This document shows positions 56,607 through 64,000 of a stretch of 64,000 bases of DNA, in pieces. The number at the start of each line of letters is the position of its first letter. The stretch's first letter is position 1. Location: positions 1 to 64,000 of the forward strand of contig NZ_MAJS01000015.1 in NCBI RefSeq assembly GCF_001690985.1. Direction: 5' to 3'. This stretch comes from Aliivibrio sp. 1S175 (GTDB taxonomy: Bacteria; Pseudomonadota; Gammaproteobacteria; Enterobacterales; Vibrionaceae). The position numbers and the translations under genes were made by a program. The notes beneath the pieces are model-generated. The model worked only from the letters and a program-made list of their open reading frames with translations. It was not told where the DNA came from and made no database searches.

Positions 56607-57515
56607 ATGATAGCTAATATGAAAATCGAAAAAATTTCTCAATATTGGTCAATATATCAGTCTGCAATATCGAAAGGGGTAACCGTTGTTTTGGTGGCTT
56701 GTCTCGCGTGGATTTGTGGCTCTCTTTTTTGGTCGATGCTGGCTCCACAAACCTCTGTTTCTCAATGGTCACCAAAAACCGTCGCTATCAATGCCTCATC
56801 AAAGACAAATAATGATGATTCTTTATCTGGTTTATTAAATGGTCAAGTGTTTGGGCAGTTTAATGCTGAAAAAGCCATAGAGCAGCCGAAGGCTGTTGAA
56901 GTAAAAGATGCACCTAAAACCAAGCTTAATCTGACATTATCAGGTGTGGTCGCGAGTTCTAATCCTAAATTGAGTTTAGCGGTGATCGGAAATCGAGGAA
57001 AACAGAACACTTATGGTATTGATGAAACCATTGATGGCACAAGAGCAACAGTGAAAGCCATTAGCGTAGATCGCATTATTATTGCAAATAATGGCCGTGA
57101 TGAAACGTTAATGCTGGAAGGAATTGAATACACAAAAATTTCAATAGAACCAAATCGTACAGGCAGCTCAGGTACGGTCTTAGGGAATAATCGTCAACAT
57201 TCAGATCAAAATGAGTTAGATACTATTCGTCAAGAAATGGCGAAGAATCCGCAATCTGTTTTGAAGTACATTCGTCTTTCTCAAGTCAGTAATGATGGAA
57301 AAATAGAAGGTTATCGAGTGAACCCAGGTAAAGACCGAAAGTTATTTGATTCGGTAGGTTTGAAGCCTGGTGATATTGCAAAAAATTTAAATGGGATTGA
57401 TTTAACGGATCCTGCTGCAATGGGCACATTGTGGAAAAATATGTCAGAAATGACAGAGCTTAATTTAACCGTTCAACGTGACGGACAACTACATGACATT
57501 TTTATCGGTTTATAG
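56607..57515 (+). CDS. gspC: Type II secretion inner-membrane protein GspC (EpsC)
   Basis: GspC links the secretin to the inner-membrane platform. The 302 residues have one membrane segment (about 22-44), the HR domain (about 100-180, TLSGVVASSNPKLSLAVIG) that binds GspD, and a C-terminal PDZ-like domain (about 205-300, VGLKPGDIAKNLNGIDL). The ATG at 56607 is chosen over a TTG twelve codons earlier; the ribosome site is weak at either. It leads the gsp operon, which in V. cholerae (eps) exports cholera toxin, chitinases and proteases. Confidence 0.93.
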   Translation: MIANMKIEKISQYWSIYQSAISKGVTVVLVACLAWICGSLFWSMLAPQTSVSQWSPKTVAINASSKTNNDDSLSGLLNGQVFGQFNAEKAIEQPKAVEVKDAPKTKLNLTLSGVVASSNPKLSLAVIGNRGKQNTYGIDETIDGTRATVKAISVDRIIIANNGRDETLMLEGIEYTKISIEPNRTGSSGTVLGNNRQHSDQNELDTIRQEMAKNPQSVLKYIRLSQVSNDGKIEGYRVNPGKDRKLFDSVGLKPGDIAKNLNGIDLTDPAAMGTLWKNMSEMTELNLTVQRDGQLHDIFIGL

Positions 57516-57547
57516 CTGGTAGATGAAAAAATGAGTAAGGGTGTACT

Positions 57548-59581
57548 GTGAAAAAGTGGATGGGCAAGGGAGCCTTATTACTTGCGGGTAGCATGATGTG
57601 GACATCGGCTATCGCAAATGACTTTAGTGCCAGCTTTAAAGGCACGGATATTCAAGAGTTCATTAACATTGTTGGTCGAAATTTGGAAAAGACCATTATT
57701 GTTGATCCGTCAGTTCGAGGAAAAGTAGATGTCCGTAGTTATGATCTTTTAAATGAAGAGCAATATTACCAATTCTTTTTAAGCGTGCTTGAAGTATATG
57801 GTTATGCTGTTGTTGAAATGGACAGCGGCATTTTAAAAGTTATTAAAGATAAAGACGCAAAAACATCGGCGGTTCCTGTTCTTGGTGCAAAAGACAAAAT
57901 TACCGGTGATGCTGTTATTACGCGTGTTATCGCGGTTCGTAATGTGTCGGTTCGTGAACTTTCTCCTCTATTACGTCAGCTAAATGATAATGCGGGTGCG
58001 GGTAACGTCGTTCATTATGACCCCGCGAATATTATTATGATCACCGGTCGTGCTGCGGTAGTGAATCGTCTTGCTGAAATTATTGAGCGTGTAGACCAAG
58101 CGGGTGATAAAGAAGTCGAAGTGGTTGATTTAAAAAATGCGTCAGCCGCTGAAATGGTACGTATTGTTGATGCCTTAAATAAAGCGACAGATGCTAAAAA
58201 CACCCCCGCATTTTTACAGCCTAAATTGGTTGCAGATGAACGTACAAATTCTATTTTGATTTCGGGTGACCCAAAAGTACGTCAACGCCTTAAAAAATTG
58301 ATAAAACAACTCGATGTTGAAATGGCAACAAAAGGAAATAACCAAGTTGTCTATTTACGCTACGCTAAAGCCGAAGAGTTGGTTGATGTCTTAAAAGGAG
58401 TTTCTGATAATTTAACCGCAAGCAAGGGAGGCTCTCAAAAAGGAAGTTCAAGTAACCGTAGTGATGTGATGATCTCAGCTCACGCTGATACCAATGCGTT
58501 AGTGATCACTGCGCCGCCAGATGTTATGCGTGCAATCAAAGATGTCATTGCTCAGTTAGATATTCGTCGTGCACAAGTCTTAATTGAAGCGTTAATTGTT
58601 GAGTTGTCGGAAGGAGATGGCGTAAACCTTGGCGTACAATGGGGTAACCTCGAAACGGGTGCCATGATCCAATACAGCAATACGGGTGCATCGATTGGTG
58701 CCACCATGGTTGGCTTGGAAGAAGCACAAGATTCAACAGAAACTAATACGATTAAAGATGATAATGGCAATATTACAGGCTATAACGAAGTCACGACTAA
58801 GGGCGATTATACCGCGTTAGCTTCTGCGCTTGGTGGCGTTCAAGGTGCGGCGGTTAGTGTCATGATGGGGGATTGGGCTGCATTGGTAACCGCAGTGTCT
58901 ACTGATTCAAATTCCAATATTCTATCGTCACCAAGTATCACGGTTATGGATAATGGCGAAGCGTCATTCATCGTTGGTGAAGAAGTGCCGGTATTAACCG
59001 GATCAACCTCTGGCTCAAATAATGAAAACCCATTCCAAACGGTTGATCGTAAAGAAGTAGGTATCAAACTTAAAGTGGTACCACAAATAAACGAAGGTAA
59101 CTCGGTTCGTTTAGATATCGAACAAGAAGTATCTAACGTATTGGGTGCCAATGGCGCGGTGGATGTACGTTTTGCTAAACGTCAGTTAAATACATCAGTG
59201 ATGGTTGAAGATGGCAAAATGCTGGTTCTGGGTGGTTTGATTGATGAACGAGCAATGGAAAGTGAATCGAAAGTGCCTTTCCTAGGCGACATTCCAATTT
59301 TAGGGTATTTATTTAAATCAACCAGCACTCAGGTTGAGAAGAAAAACTTAATGGTGTTCATTAAGCCGACTATTATTCGAGATGGTATGACGGCGGATGG
59401 TATTACCCAGCGTAAATATAATTATATTCGTGCAGAGCAACTGTATAACGCAGAGAAAGGACTGAAATTAATGGATGATGCCAATATACCGGTGCTTCCT
59501 AAGTTTGGGGCTGATGTGCAGCATCCAGCAGAGATCCAAGCTTTCTTTGATCTGCTTGATGATGAGAAGAAGGATAAATAA
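57548..59581 (+). CDS. gspD: Type II secretion outer-membrane secretin GspD (EpsD)
   Basis: GspD forms the outer-membrane channel. The 677 residues have a signal peptide (cleavage near AIA-NDFS), N0-N3 domains (about 25-320) and a secretin domain (about 330-600) with the conserved VPVLTGS...[12 protein letters not shown] and [13 protein letters not shown] stretches. A C-terminal S-like domain follows. It starts with GTG 32 bp after gspC, and its stop overlaps the gspE ATG (TAATG). Confidence 0.97.
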   Translation: MKKWMGKGALLLAGSMMWTSAIANDFSASFKGTDIQEFINIVGRNLEKTIIVDPSVRGKVDVRSYDLLNEEQYYQFFLSVLEVYGYAVVEMDSGILKVIKDKDAKTSAVPVLGAKDKITGDAVITRVIAVRNVSVRELSPLLRQLNDNAGAGNVVHYDPANIIMITGRAAVVNRLAEIIERVDQAGDKEVEVVDLKNASAAEMVRIVDALNKATDAKNTPAFLQPKLVADERTNSILISGDPKVRQRLKKLIKQLDVEMATKGNNQVVYLRYAKAEELVDVLKGVSDNLTASKGGSQKGSSSNRSDVMISAHADTNALVITAPPDVMRAIKDVIAQLDIRRAQVLIEALIVELSEGDGVNLGVQWGNLETGAMIQYSNTGASIGATMVGLEEAQDSTETNTIKDDNGNITGYNEVTTKGDYTALASALGGVQGAAVSVMMGDWAALVTAVSTDSNSNILSSPSITVMDNGEASFIVGEEVPVLTGSTSGSNNENPFQTVDRKEVGIKLKVVPQINEGNSVRLDIEQEVSNVLGANGAVDVRFAKRQLNTSVMVEDGKMLVLGGLIDERAMESESKVPFLGDIPILGYLFKSTSTQVEKKNLMVFIKPTIIRDGMTADGITQRKYNYIRAEQLYNAEKGLKLMDDANIPVLPKFGADVQHPAEIQAFFDLLDDEKKDK

Positions 59582-61080
59582 TGGCAGATATGCTATTTCC
59601 TAACTCTACAGCCGTTTTACGCTTGCCTTTTTCGTTTGCAAAAAGGCATTCGGTTGTTATTGAGGCCAGCTCTGAAGGGTGGGTACTGTATTATGCAATC
59701 ACACCATCGCCGATTGTTTTGTGTGAAATTCGCCGAGTATGTAAGGCTAGCTTTTCATTAATACAATTAACTAAAGATGAGTTTGATACCAAAGTCACTC
59801 AAGTGTACCAACGTAATTCATCAGAAGCGCAGCAATTGATGGAAGACATAGGGGCTGATAATGATGATTTCTTCTCATTAGCAGAAGAGTTACCAGATAA
59901 TGATGATTTATTAGAATCAGAAGATGATGCTCCCATCATTAAATTGATCAACGCCATGTTAGGTGAAGCGATCAAAGAAGGGGCGTCGGATATCCATATT
60001 GAAACGTTTGAAAAAATATTGTCGATCCGTTTCCGTGTTGATGGCGTGTTACGTGACGTATTAAGCCCTAGTCGTAAACTTGCGCCGTTATTGGTCTCGC
60101 GTGTAAAAGTCATGTCTAAATTAGACATTGCGGAAAAGCGTGTGCCACAAGATGGTCGTATTTCGTTACGCATTGGTGGTCGAGCGGTTGATGTTCGTGT
60201 TTCTACTATGCCGTCTTCTCATGGGGAACGTGTGGTAATGCGTTTGCTCGATAAGAACGCAACACGTCTAGACTTAAACAGTTTAGGGATGGAAGCGCAA
60301 AACCACCAAAACTTCCAACATATCATCAAACGTCCTCATGGCATTATTTTGGTGACGGGTCCAACAGGTTCTGGTAAATCAACCACCTTATATGCAGGGT
60401 TAGGTGAATTAGACAGTACTCAATCTAATATATTAACGGTTGAAGACCCAATCGAATTTGATATTGATGGCATTGGACAAACTCAAGTAAACCCAAAAGT
60501 AGACATGACGTTTGCTCGTGGGTTGCGTGCCATTCTTCGTCAAGATCCTGATGTGGTGATGATTGGTGAAATTCGAGATTTAGAAACCGCAGAAATTGCT
60601 GTTCAAGCGTCATTAACGGGTCACCTTGTTATGTCGACTCTTCACACCAATACCGCTGTTGGTGCGATTACACGTCTTCGAGATATGGGAATAGAACCTT
60701 TCTTAATTTCCTCTTCTTTATTGGGTGTTCTTGCCCAGCGTTTAGTTCGTACTCTATGTAAGGAATGCAAAAGCCCTTACCAAGCCGATGAGCAGCAAAA
60801 GAAACTGTTTTCTTTATTGCCATCGGACGACTTAGTGCTATATAAACCGGCGGGTTGTGAGCATTGTAATGGTAAAGGTTATCGTGGCCGTACTGGTATT
60901 CATGAATTACTGGTTGTGAATGAGAAGGTACAAGAACTGATTCACAAAGAAGCCGGTGAACAAGAAATTGAAAAAGAAGTGCGTAAAAATACACGTGGTA
61001 TTCAGCAGGATGGTTTATTAAAAGTTCAACAAGGTATTACGACGCTAGAAGAGGTGATGCGAGTCACTCGGGAAGGGTAA
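59581..61080 (+). CDS. gspE: Type II secretion ATPase GspE (EpsE)
   Basis: GspE is the cytoplasmic ATPase that powers pseudopilus assembly. The 499 residues contain the N-terminal N1E domain that binds GspL, Walker [11 protein letters not shown] (about 260-269), the Asp box, Walker [13 protein letters not shown] and the His box [14 protein letters not shown]. The C-terminal zinc-binding domain has two CxxC pairs (CKECK and [14 protein letters not shown]). It overlaps gspD by one base and abuts gspF. Confidence 0.97.
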   Translation: MADMLFPNSTAVLRLPFSFAKRHSVVIEASSEGWVLYYAITPSPIVLCEIRRVCKASFSLIQLTKDEFDTKVTQVYQRNSSEAQQLMEDIGADNDDFFSLAEELPDNDDLLESEDDAPIIKLINAMLGEAIKEGASDIHIETFEKILSIRFRVDGVLRDVLSPSRKLAPLLVSRVKVMSKLDIAEKRVPQDGRISLRIGGRAVDVRVSTMPSSHGERVVMRLLDKNATRLDLNSLGMEAQNHQNFQHIIKRPHGIILVTGPTGSGKSTTLYAGLGELDSTQSNILTVEDPIEFDIDGIGQTQVNPKVDMTFARGLRAILRQDPDVVMIGEIRDLETAEIAVQASLTGHLVMSTLHTNTAVGAITRLRDMGIEPFLISSSLLGVLAQRLVRTLCKECKSPYQADEQQKKLFSLLPSDDLVLYKPAGCEHCNGKGYRGRTGIHELLVVNEKVQELIHKEAGEQEIEKEVRKNTRGIQQDGLLKVQQGITTLEEVMRVTREG

Positions 61081-62298
61081 ATGGCAGCATTTGAATACAA
61101 AGCCCTCGAAAAAAATGGCAAACAGAAAAAAGGCGTAATGGAAGGTGATAATGGTCGCCAAGTTCGTCAACGCCTAAAAGAGCAAGGGCTTATTCCTGTT
61201 GAAGTGATTGAAACTAAATCGAAGCAGCAGAAAAGTTCCTCTCAAGGTTTAAGTTTTAAACGGGGTATTAGTGTCAATGATTTGTCATTAATTACTCGTC
61301 AATTGGCCACTTTAGTTCAAGCGGGTATGCCCCTAGAGGAGTGTTTAAAAGCCGTTGCAGAACAAGGTGAAAAAGCACACATTCGTAGCATGATGATGGG
61401 CGTTCGATCCAAAGTGATAGAAGGTTATCCATTGGCTGAAAGCTTTGGTGAATATCCTCATGTGTTTGATGATCTGTTCTGTTCTATGGTTGCTGCAGGT
61501 GAAAAGTCAGGTCATTTGGATACGGTATTAAATCGGTTAGCTGATTATGCTGAGAATCGCCAAAAGATGCGCAGCAAATTACAACAAGCGATGATTTACC
61601 CGATCATGCTGACGTTAATAGCGATAGCGGTTATCTCCTTTTTACTTGCTACTGTCGTTCCTAAAATTGTCGATCAGTTTGTGCAAATGGGACAAGGGTT
61701 ACCAACCGTAACGGAAATATTATTAGCCGCCAGTAATTTTGTTGTTCATTGGGGACTTTTGGTTGTCGTTGCTGTTGTGGTGGTGATTGTTGGTGTGAAG
61801 TGGTTACTCACTAAGCCTCATCTACGCTTGGCGTGGGATAAGAAGATTTTACGACTTCCTGTTATTGGTAAGGTGGTTCGTGGTTTAAATACCTCTCGTT
61901 TTGCTCGAACCTTATCCATCTGTACTTCAAGTGCGATTCCATTACTGGATGGGATGAAAGTAGCCGCAGACGTAATGAGTAATAAGTATTTTAAGCAACA
62001 AGTGTTAGAGGCGGCGGATAATGTTCGTGAAGGGGCGAGTTTACGAATTTCGCTTGAGCAAACAAAACTGTTTCCACCAATGATGCTGCATATGATTGCC
62101 AGTGGTGAACAAAGTGGTGAGTTAGAGCAAATGCTAACGCGCTCGGCTGATAATCAAGATCGTGATTTTGAATCATTAGTGAATATGGCATTAGGTATTT
62201 TTGAACCATTACTTATTGTTTTCATGGCAGGGATTGTACTCTTCATTGTTGTTGCGACCTTGATGCCAATTATCGAATTAAACAATTTGGTTGGGTAG
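61081..62298 (+). CDS. gspF: Type II secretion inner-membrane platform protein GspF (EpsF)
   Basis: GspF is the polytopic core of the inner-membrane platform. The 405 residues have the two T2SSF cytoplasmic repeats (about 70-195 and 270-395) and three membrane segments. Conserved LSLITRQLATLVQAGMPLEE and MVAAGEKSGHLD, repeated as MIASGEQSGELE, are visible. It starts directly after the gspE stop. The 63-bp gap to gspG holds that gene's own ribosome site. Confidence 0.97.
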   Translation: MAAFEYKALEKNGKQKKGVMEGDNGRQVRQRLKEQGLIPVEVIETKSKQQKSSSQGLSFKRGISVNDLSLITRQLATLVQAGMPLEECLKAVAEQGEKAHIRSMMMGVRSKVIEGYPLAESFGEYPHVFDDLFCSMVAAGEKSGHLDTVLNRLADYAENRQKMRSKLQQAMIYPIMLTLIAIAVISFLLATVVPKIVDQFVQMGQGLPTVTEILLAASNFVVHWGLLVVVAVVVVIVGVKWLLTKPHLRLAWDKKILRLPVIGKVVRGLNTSRFARTLSICTSSAIPLLDGMKVAADVMSNKYFKQQVLEAADNVREGASLRISLEQTKLFPPMMLHMIASGEQSGELEQMLTRSADNQDRDFESLVNMALGIFEPLLIVFMAGIVLFIVVATLMPIIELNNLVG

Positions 62299-62361
62299 CA
62301 TTCACTGCTATCTATTTTTCCTTTTATTTATATATGAATTTTTAACGTTAGGAGTTATTCC

Positions 62362-62814
62362 ATGCAAGTCAATTCAGCTCAACGTAAACAAGGCGGCTTT
62401 ACTCTTTTAGAAGTCATGGTTGTTATCGTTATTCTTGGTGTGTTAGCGAGCTTAGTTGTTCCAAACTTACTGGGTAACAAAGAGAAGGCCGATCAACAAA
62501 AAGCGATCACCGATATTGTGGCACTAGAAAACTCATTAGATATGTACAAGCTAGATAACAGCGTGTACCCATCAACAGATCAAGGGTTAGAAGCGTTAGT
62601 ATCTAAGCCATCAGCAACGCCCGAGCCTCGTAATTACCGTGCAGACGGTTATATTCGTCGTCTACCTAATGATCCGTGGGGCAATGAATATCAATACTTA
62701 AGCCCTGGCGACAATGGCACGATTGATATCTTCTCTTTAGGTGCAGATGGTCAAGAAGGCGGTGAAGGTGCGAATGCTGATATTGGTAACTGGAACATGC
62801 AAGACTTTCAATAA
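62362..62814 (+). CDS. gspG: Type II secretion major pseudopilin GspG (EpsG)
   Basis: GspG is the main subunit of the pseudopilus. The 150 residues have a prepilin peptidase site GG-FTLLEVMVVI (cleavage after the second Gly; Glu at +5). A C-terminal calcium-binding loop region (DPWGNEYQYLSPGDNG, DIFSLGADGQEGGEG) is typical. AGGAG lies upstream of the ATG. It is followed by the minor pseudopilins gspH, gspI and gspJ. Confidence 0.98.
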   Translation: MQVNSAQRKQGGFTLLEVMVVIVILGVLASLVVPNLLGNKEKADQQKAITDIVALENSLDMYKLDNSVYPSTDQGLEALVSKPSATPEPRNYRADGYIRRLPNDPWGNEYQYLSPGDNGTIDIFSLGADGQEGGEGANADIGNWNMQDFQ

Positions 62815-62844
62815 GTCACAAGCTTAATTTAGATAAGAGCAACG

Positions 62845-63438
62845 ATGAAAATAAAACGTGAGGTTGGGTTTACCCTAATCGAAATTATGTTGGTACTGGT
62901 GCTGCTGTCGGTGAGTTCGATGGCGGTTATCATGAGTTTGCCTGAAAGTAGCGACGATCAACTTGAAGAGCAGGCCTCACGTTTTTATCAATTAGTGCAA
63001 CTTCTTAATGAAGACGCTTTACTCAACGGGATGGATTACGGCATCTACTTTAATCAAGAGCGACAAGAATATCGCTTTATGACATTAACAGTAGATGGCT
63101 GGCTGCCTCTTGAGAAAAGCCGCTTTTTTACCGAAGTAAAAATGGAAGAGGACATCGCTTTTGAGATGGAACTTGGTGGTTCTGCATGGGCCGATGATGA
63201 CCGTTTATTTGAACCAGGATCTTTGTTTGATGAGGAAATGTTCGCTGACGTTGAAGAAAAGAAAAAACCTAAGCCTCCTCAAGTGATGGTGTTATCTAGT
63301 GGGGAAGTCACCCCAGTGATCGTTCGTTTTCTACCAGCGAATGAGCGCGGTAATCTAAAGAATAAAACGTGGGAGATTAACGTCGATGAATCTGGTTTGA
63401 TTACATTAATAAAACCAGGAGAAAGCGTTGATGACTAA
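62845..63438 (+). CDS. gspH: Type II secretion minor pseudopilin GspH (EpsH)
   Basis: The 197-residue protein has a prepilin site VG-FTLIEIMLVLVLLSV with a hydrophobic helix and a beta-rich C-terminal domain. GspH is a minor pseudopilin of the tip or shaft. An acidic insert of about 30 residues (DDDRLFEPGSLFDEEMFADVEEKKKPK) stands out. The stop codon overlaps the gspI start region. Confidence 0.93.
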   Translation: MKIKREVGFTLIEIMLVLVLLSVSSMAVIMSLPESSDDQLEEQASRFYQLVQLLNEDALLNGMDYGIYFNQERQEYRFMTLTVDGWLPLEKSRFFTEVKMEEDIAFEMELGGSAWADDDRLFEPGSLFDEEMFADVEEKKKPKPPQVMVLSSGEVTPVIVRFLPANERGNLKNKTWEINVDESGLITLIKPGESVDD

Positions 63439-63811
63439 TTGCTCATCAAGTTATCGAACCGTAAATAAGGGCATGACTTTGCTTGAGGTTTTGGTTGCGT
63501 TGGCTATTTTTGCTACCGCAGCATTGAGTGTACTTCGCTCTGTGACTCAGCACATTAATACGTTAAGTTATTTAGAAGAAAAAACATTCGCTTCTATGGT
63601 GGTTGATAACCAAATGGCACTAATGATGTTAGATAAACCGCCGACCTCAATTAAAAAAGGGGAAACAGAATTGGCAGGACGAACATGGTATTGGACGATT
63701 GCACCAGTAAAAACAACGTCCGATATTTTAAAGTCGGTTGATGTCTCTGTCGCAACAACCAAAGATCAAAAATCATCATTATTAACGGTAAGAACCTATG
63801 TTGCGCCGTAA
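63431..63811 (+). CDS. gspI: Type II secretion minor pseudopilin GspI (EpsI)
   Basis: The 126-residue minor pseudopilin has a processing site KG-MTLLEVLVALAIFATA, with Met at +1 and Glu at +5. The C-terminal part is short and beta-rich, as in GspI. The ATG at 63431 has AGGAG nine bases upstream; the TTG just before it is less likely. It overlaps gspH by 8 bp and gspJ by 14 bp. Confidence 0.94.
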   Translation: MTNCSSSYRTVNKGMTLLEVLVALAIFATAALSVLRSVTQHINTLSYLEEKTFASMVVDNQMALMMLDKPPTSIKKGETELAGRTWYWTIAPVKTTSDILKSVDVSVATTKDQKSSLLTVRTYVAP

Positions 63812-64000
63812 TTCAACTCGTAAAAAATCGCGCGGTTTTACTCTTATAGAAGTGATGGTGGCAATCTCAGTATTTGCTACCTTAAGCTTTTCAGCCTATC
63901 AAGTGGTAAATCAAGTTCAGCGTAGTAATGAACAGTCATTAGAAAAAAGTAACCGTATTAAATCCTTACAACGCAGTTTGGTTTTTTTAGACAATGATTT
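63798..64000 (+). CDS. gspJ: Type II secretion minor pseudopilin GspJ, partial (cut by window end)
   Basis: Only the first 67 codons are in the window. They show the prepilin site RG-FTLIEVMVAISVFATLSFSA and the start of the globular domain. The ATG at 63798 overlaps the end of gspI by 14 bp. The operon presumably continues with gspK, gspL, gspM and gspN beyond the edge. Confidence 0.94.
   Translation, partial: MLRRNSTRKKSRGFTLIEVMVAISVFATLSFSAYQVVNQVQRSNEQSLEKSNRIKSLQRSLVFLDND

Overview
The window reads as chromosomal DNA of a member of the Vibrionaceae, most likely Aliivibrio (the A. fischeri / logei / wodanis / salmonicida group). The reasons are the low GC content, the vibrio-type gene order (ilvY-ilvC-ubiK-vexBAR-rep; lptM-lysA-dapF-DUF484-xerC; pckA-hslO-hslR followed by the type II secretion operon) and protein sequences of vibrio character. 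The species is inferred by eye, not by search.

Layout. 1-440: end of an rRNA operon, 5S - tRNA-Thr - 5S. 450-3280: ilvY, divergent ilvC, ubiK. 3380-8200: an RND efflux operon, vexR-vexA-vexB, with a 22-bp operator palindrome. 8350-10850: rep helicase and cytochrome c5. 11081-11806: tRNA cluster Arg-His-Pro-His-Pro, in which His-Pro is a tandem duplication. 12328-17743: a peptide-type ABC importer (fused double ATPase, binding protein, two permeases). 17983-19563: a BCCT transporter. 19653-23569: a DEDDh exonuclease, a cNMP/CBS/DUF294 protein, a SPOR-domain protein and a small conserved-looking protein.

23647-35592 is the accessory and most interesting part. A six-gene run on the minus strand encodes a small outer-membrane beta-barrel protein, a Hanks-type Ser/Thr kinase with one membrane segment, an exported 478-residue protein, an ECF-type sigma factor of the Sig-70_X6/TIGR02999 kind, and two large lipoproteins. 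A third related lipoprotein and a divergent beta-barrel protein follow. No anti-sigma gene is visible. The sigma factor carries Thr-Thr at residues 62-63 where ordinary ECF sigmas have acidic residues. This suggests control by phosphorylation, as described for the EcfP/PknT pair of V. parahaemolyticus. The lipoproteins and exported protein are candidate sensor or output parts at the envelope.

35831-55833 is mostly housekeeping: a His-tailed hypothetical, gorA, rlmJ, oligopeptidase A, an M48 lipoprotein protease, cyaY, lptM, lysA-dapF-DUF484-xerC, yigL, pldB, an EAL-HDOD protein, an AsmA-family protein, pckA and hslO. hslR follows, and from 56607 to the window edge runs the type II secretion operon gspC-D-E-F-G-H-I-J, with gspJ cut by the end. 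Two intergenic elements with terminal inverted repeats or multiple hairpins (about 37922-38054 and 41176-41337) look like non-autonomous repeats. No CRISPR array, intact insertion sequence, prophage or integrase other than XerC was seen.
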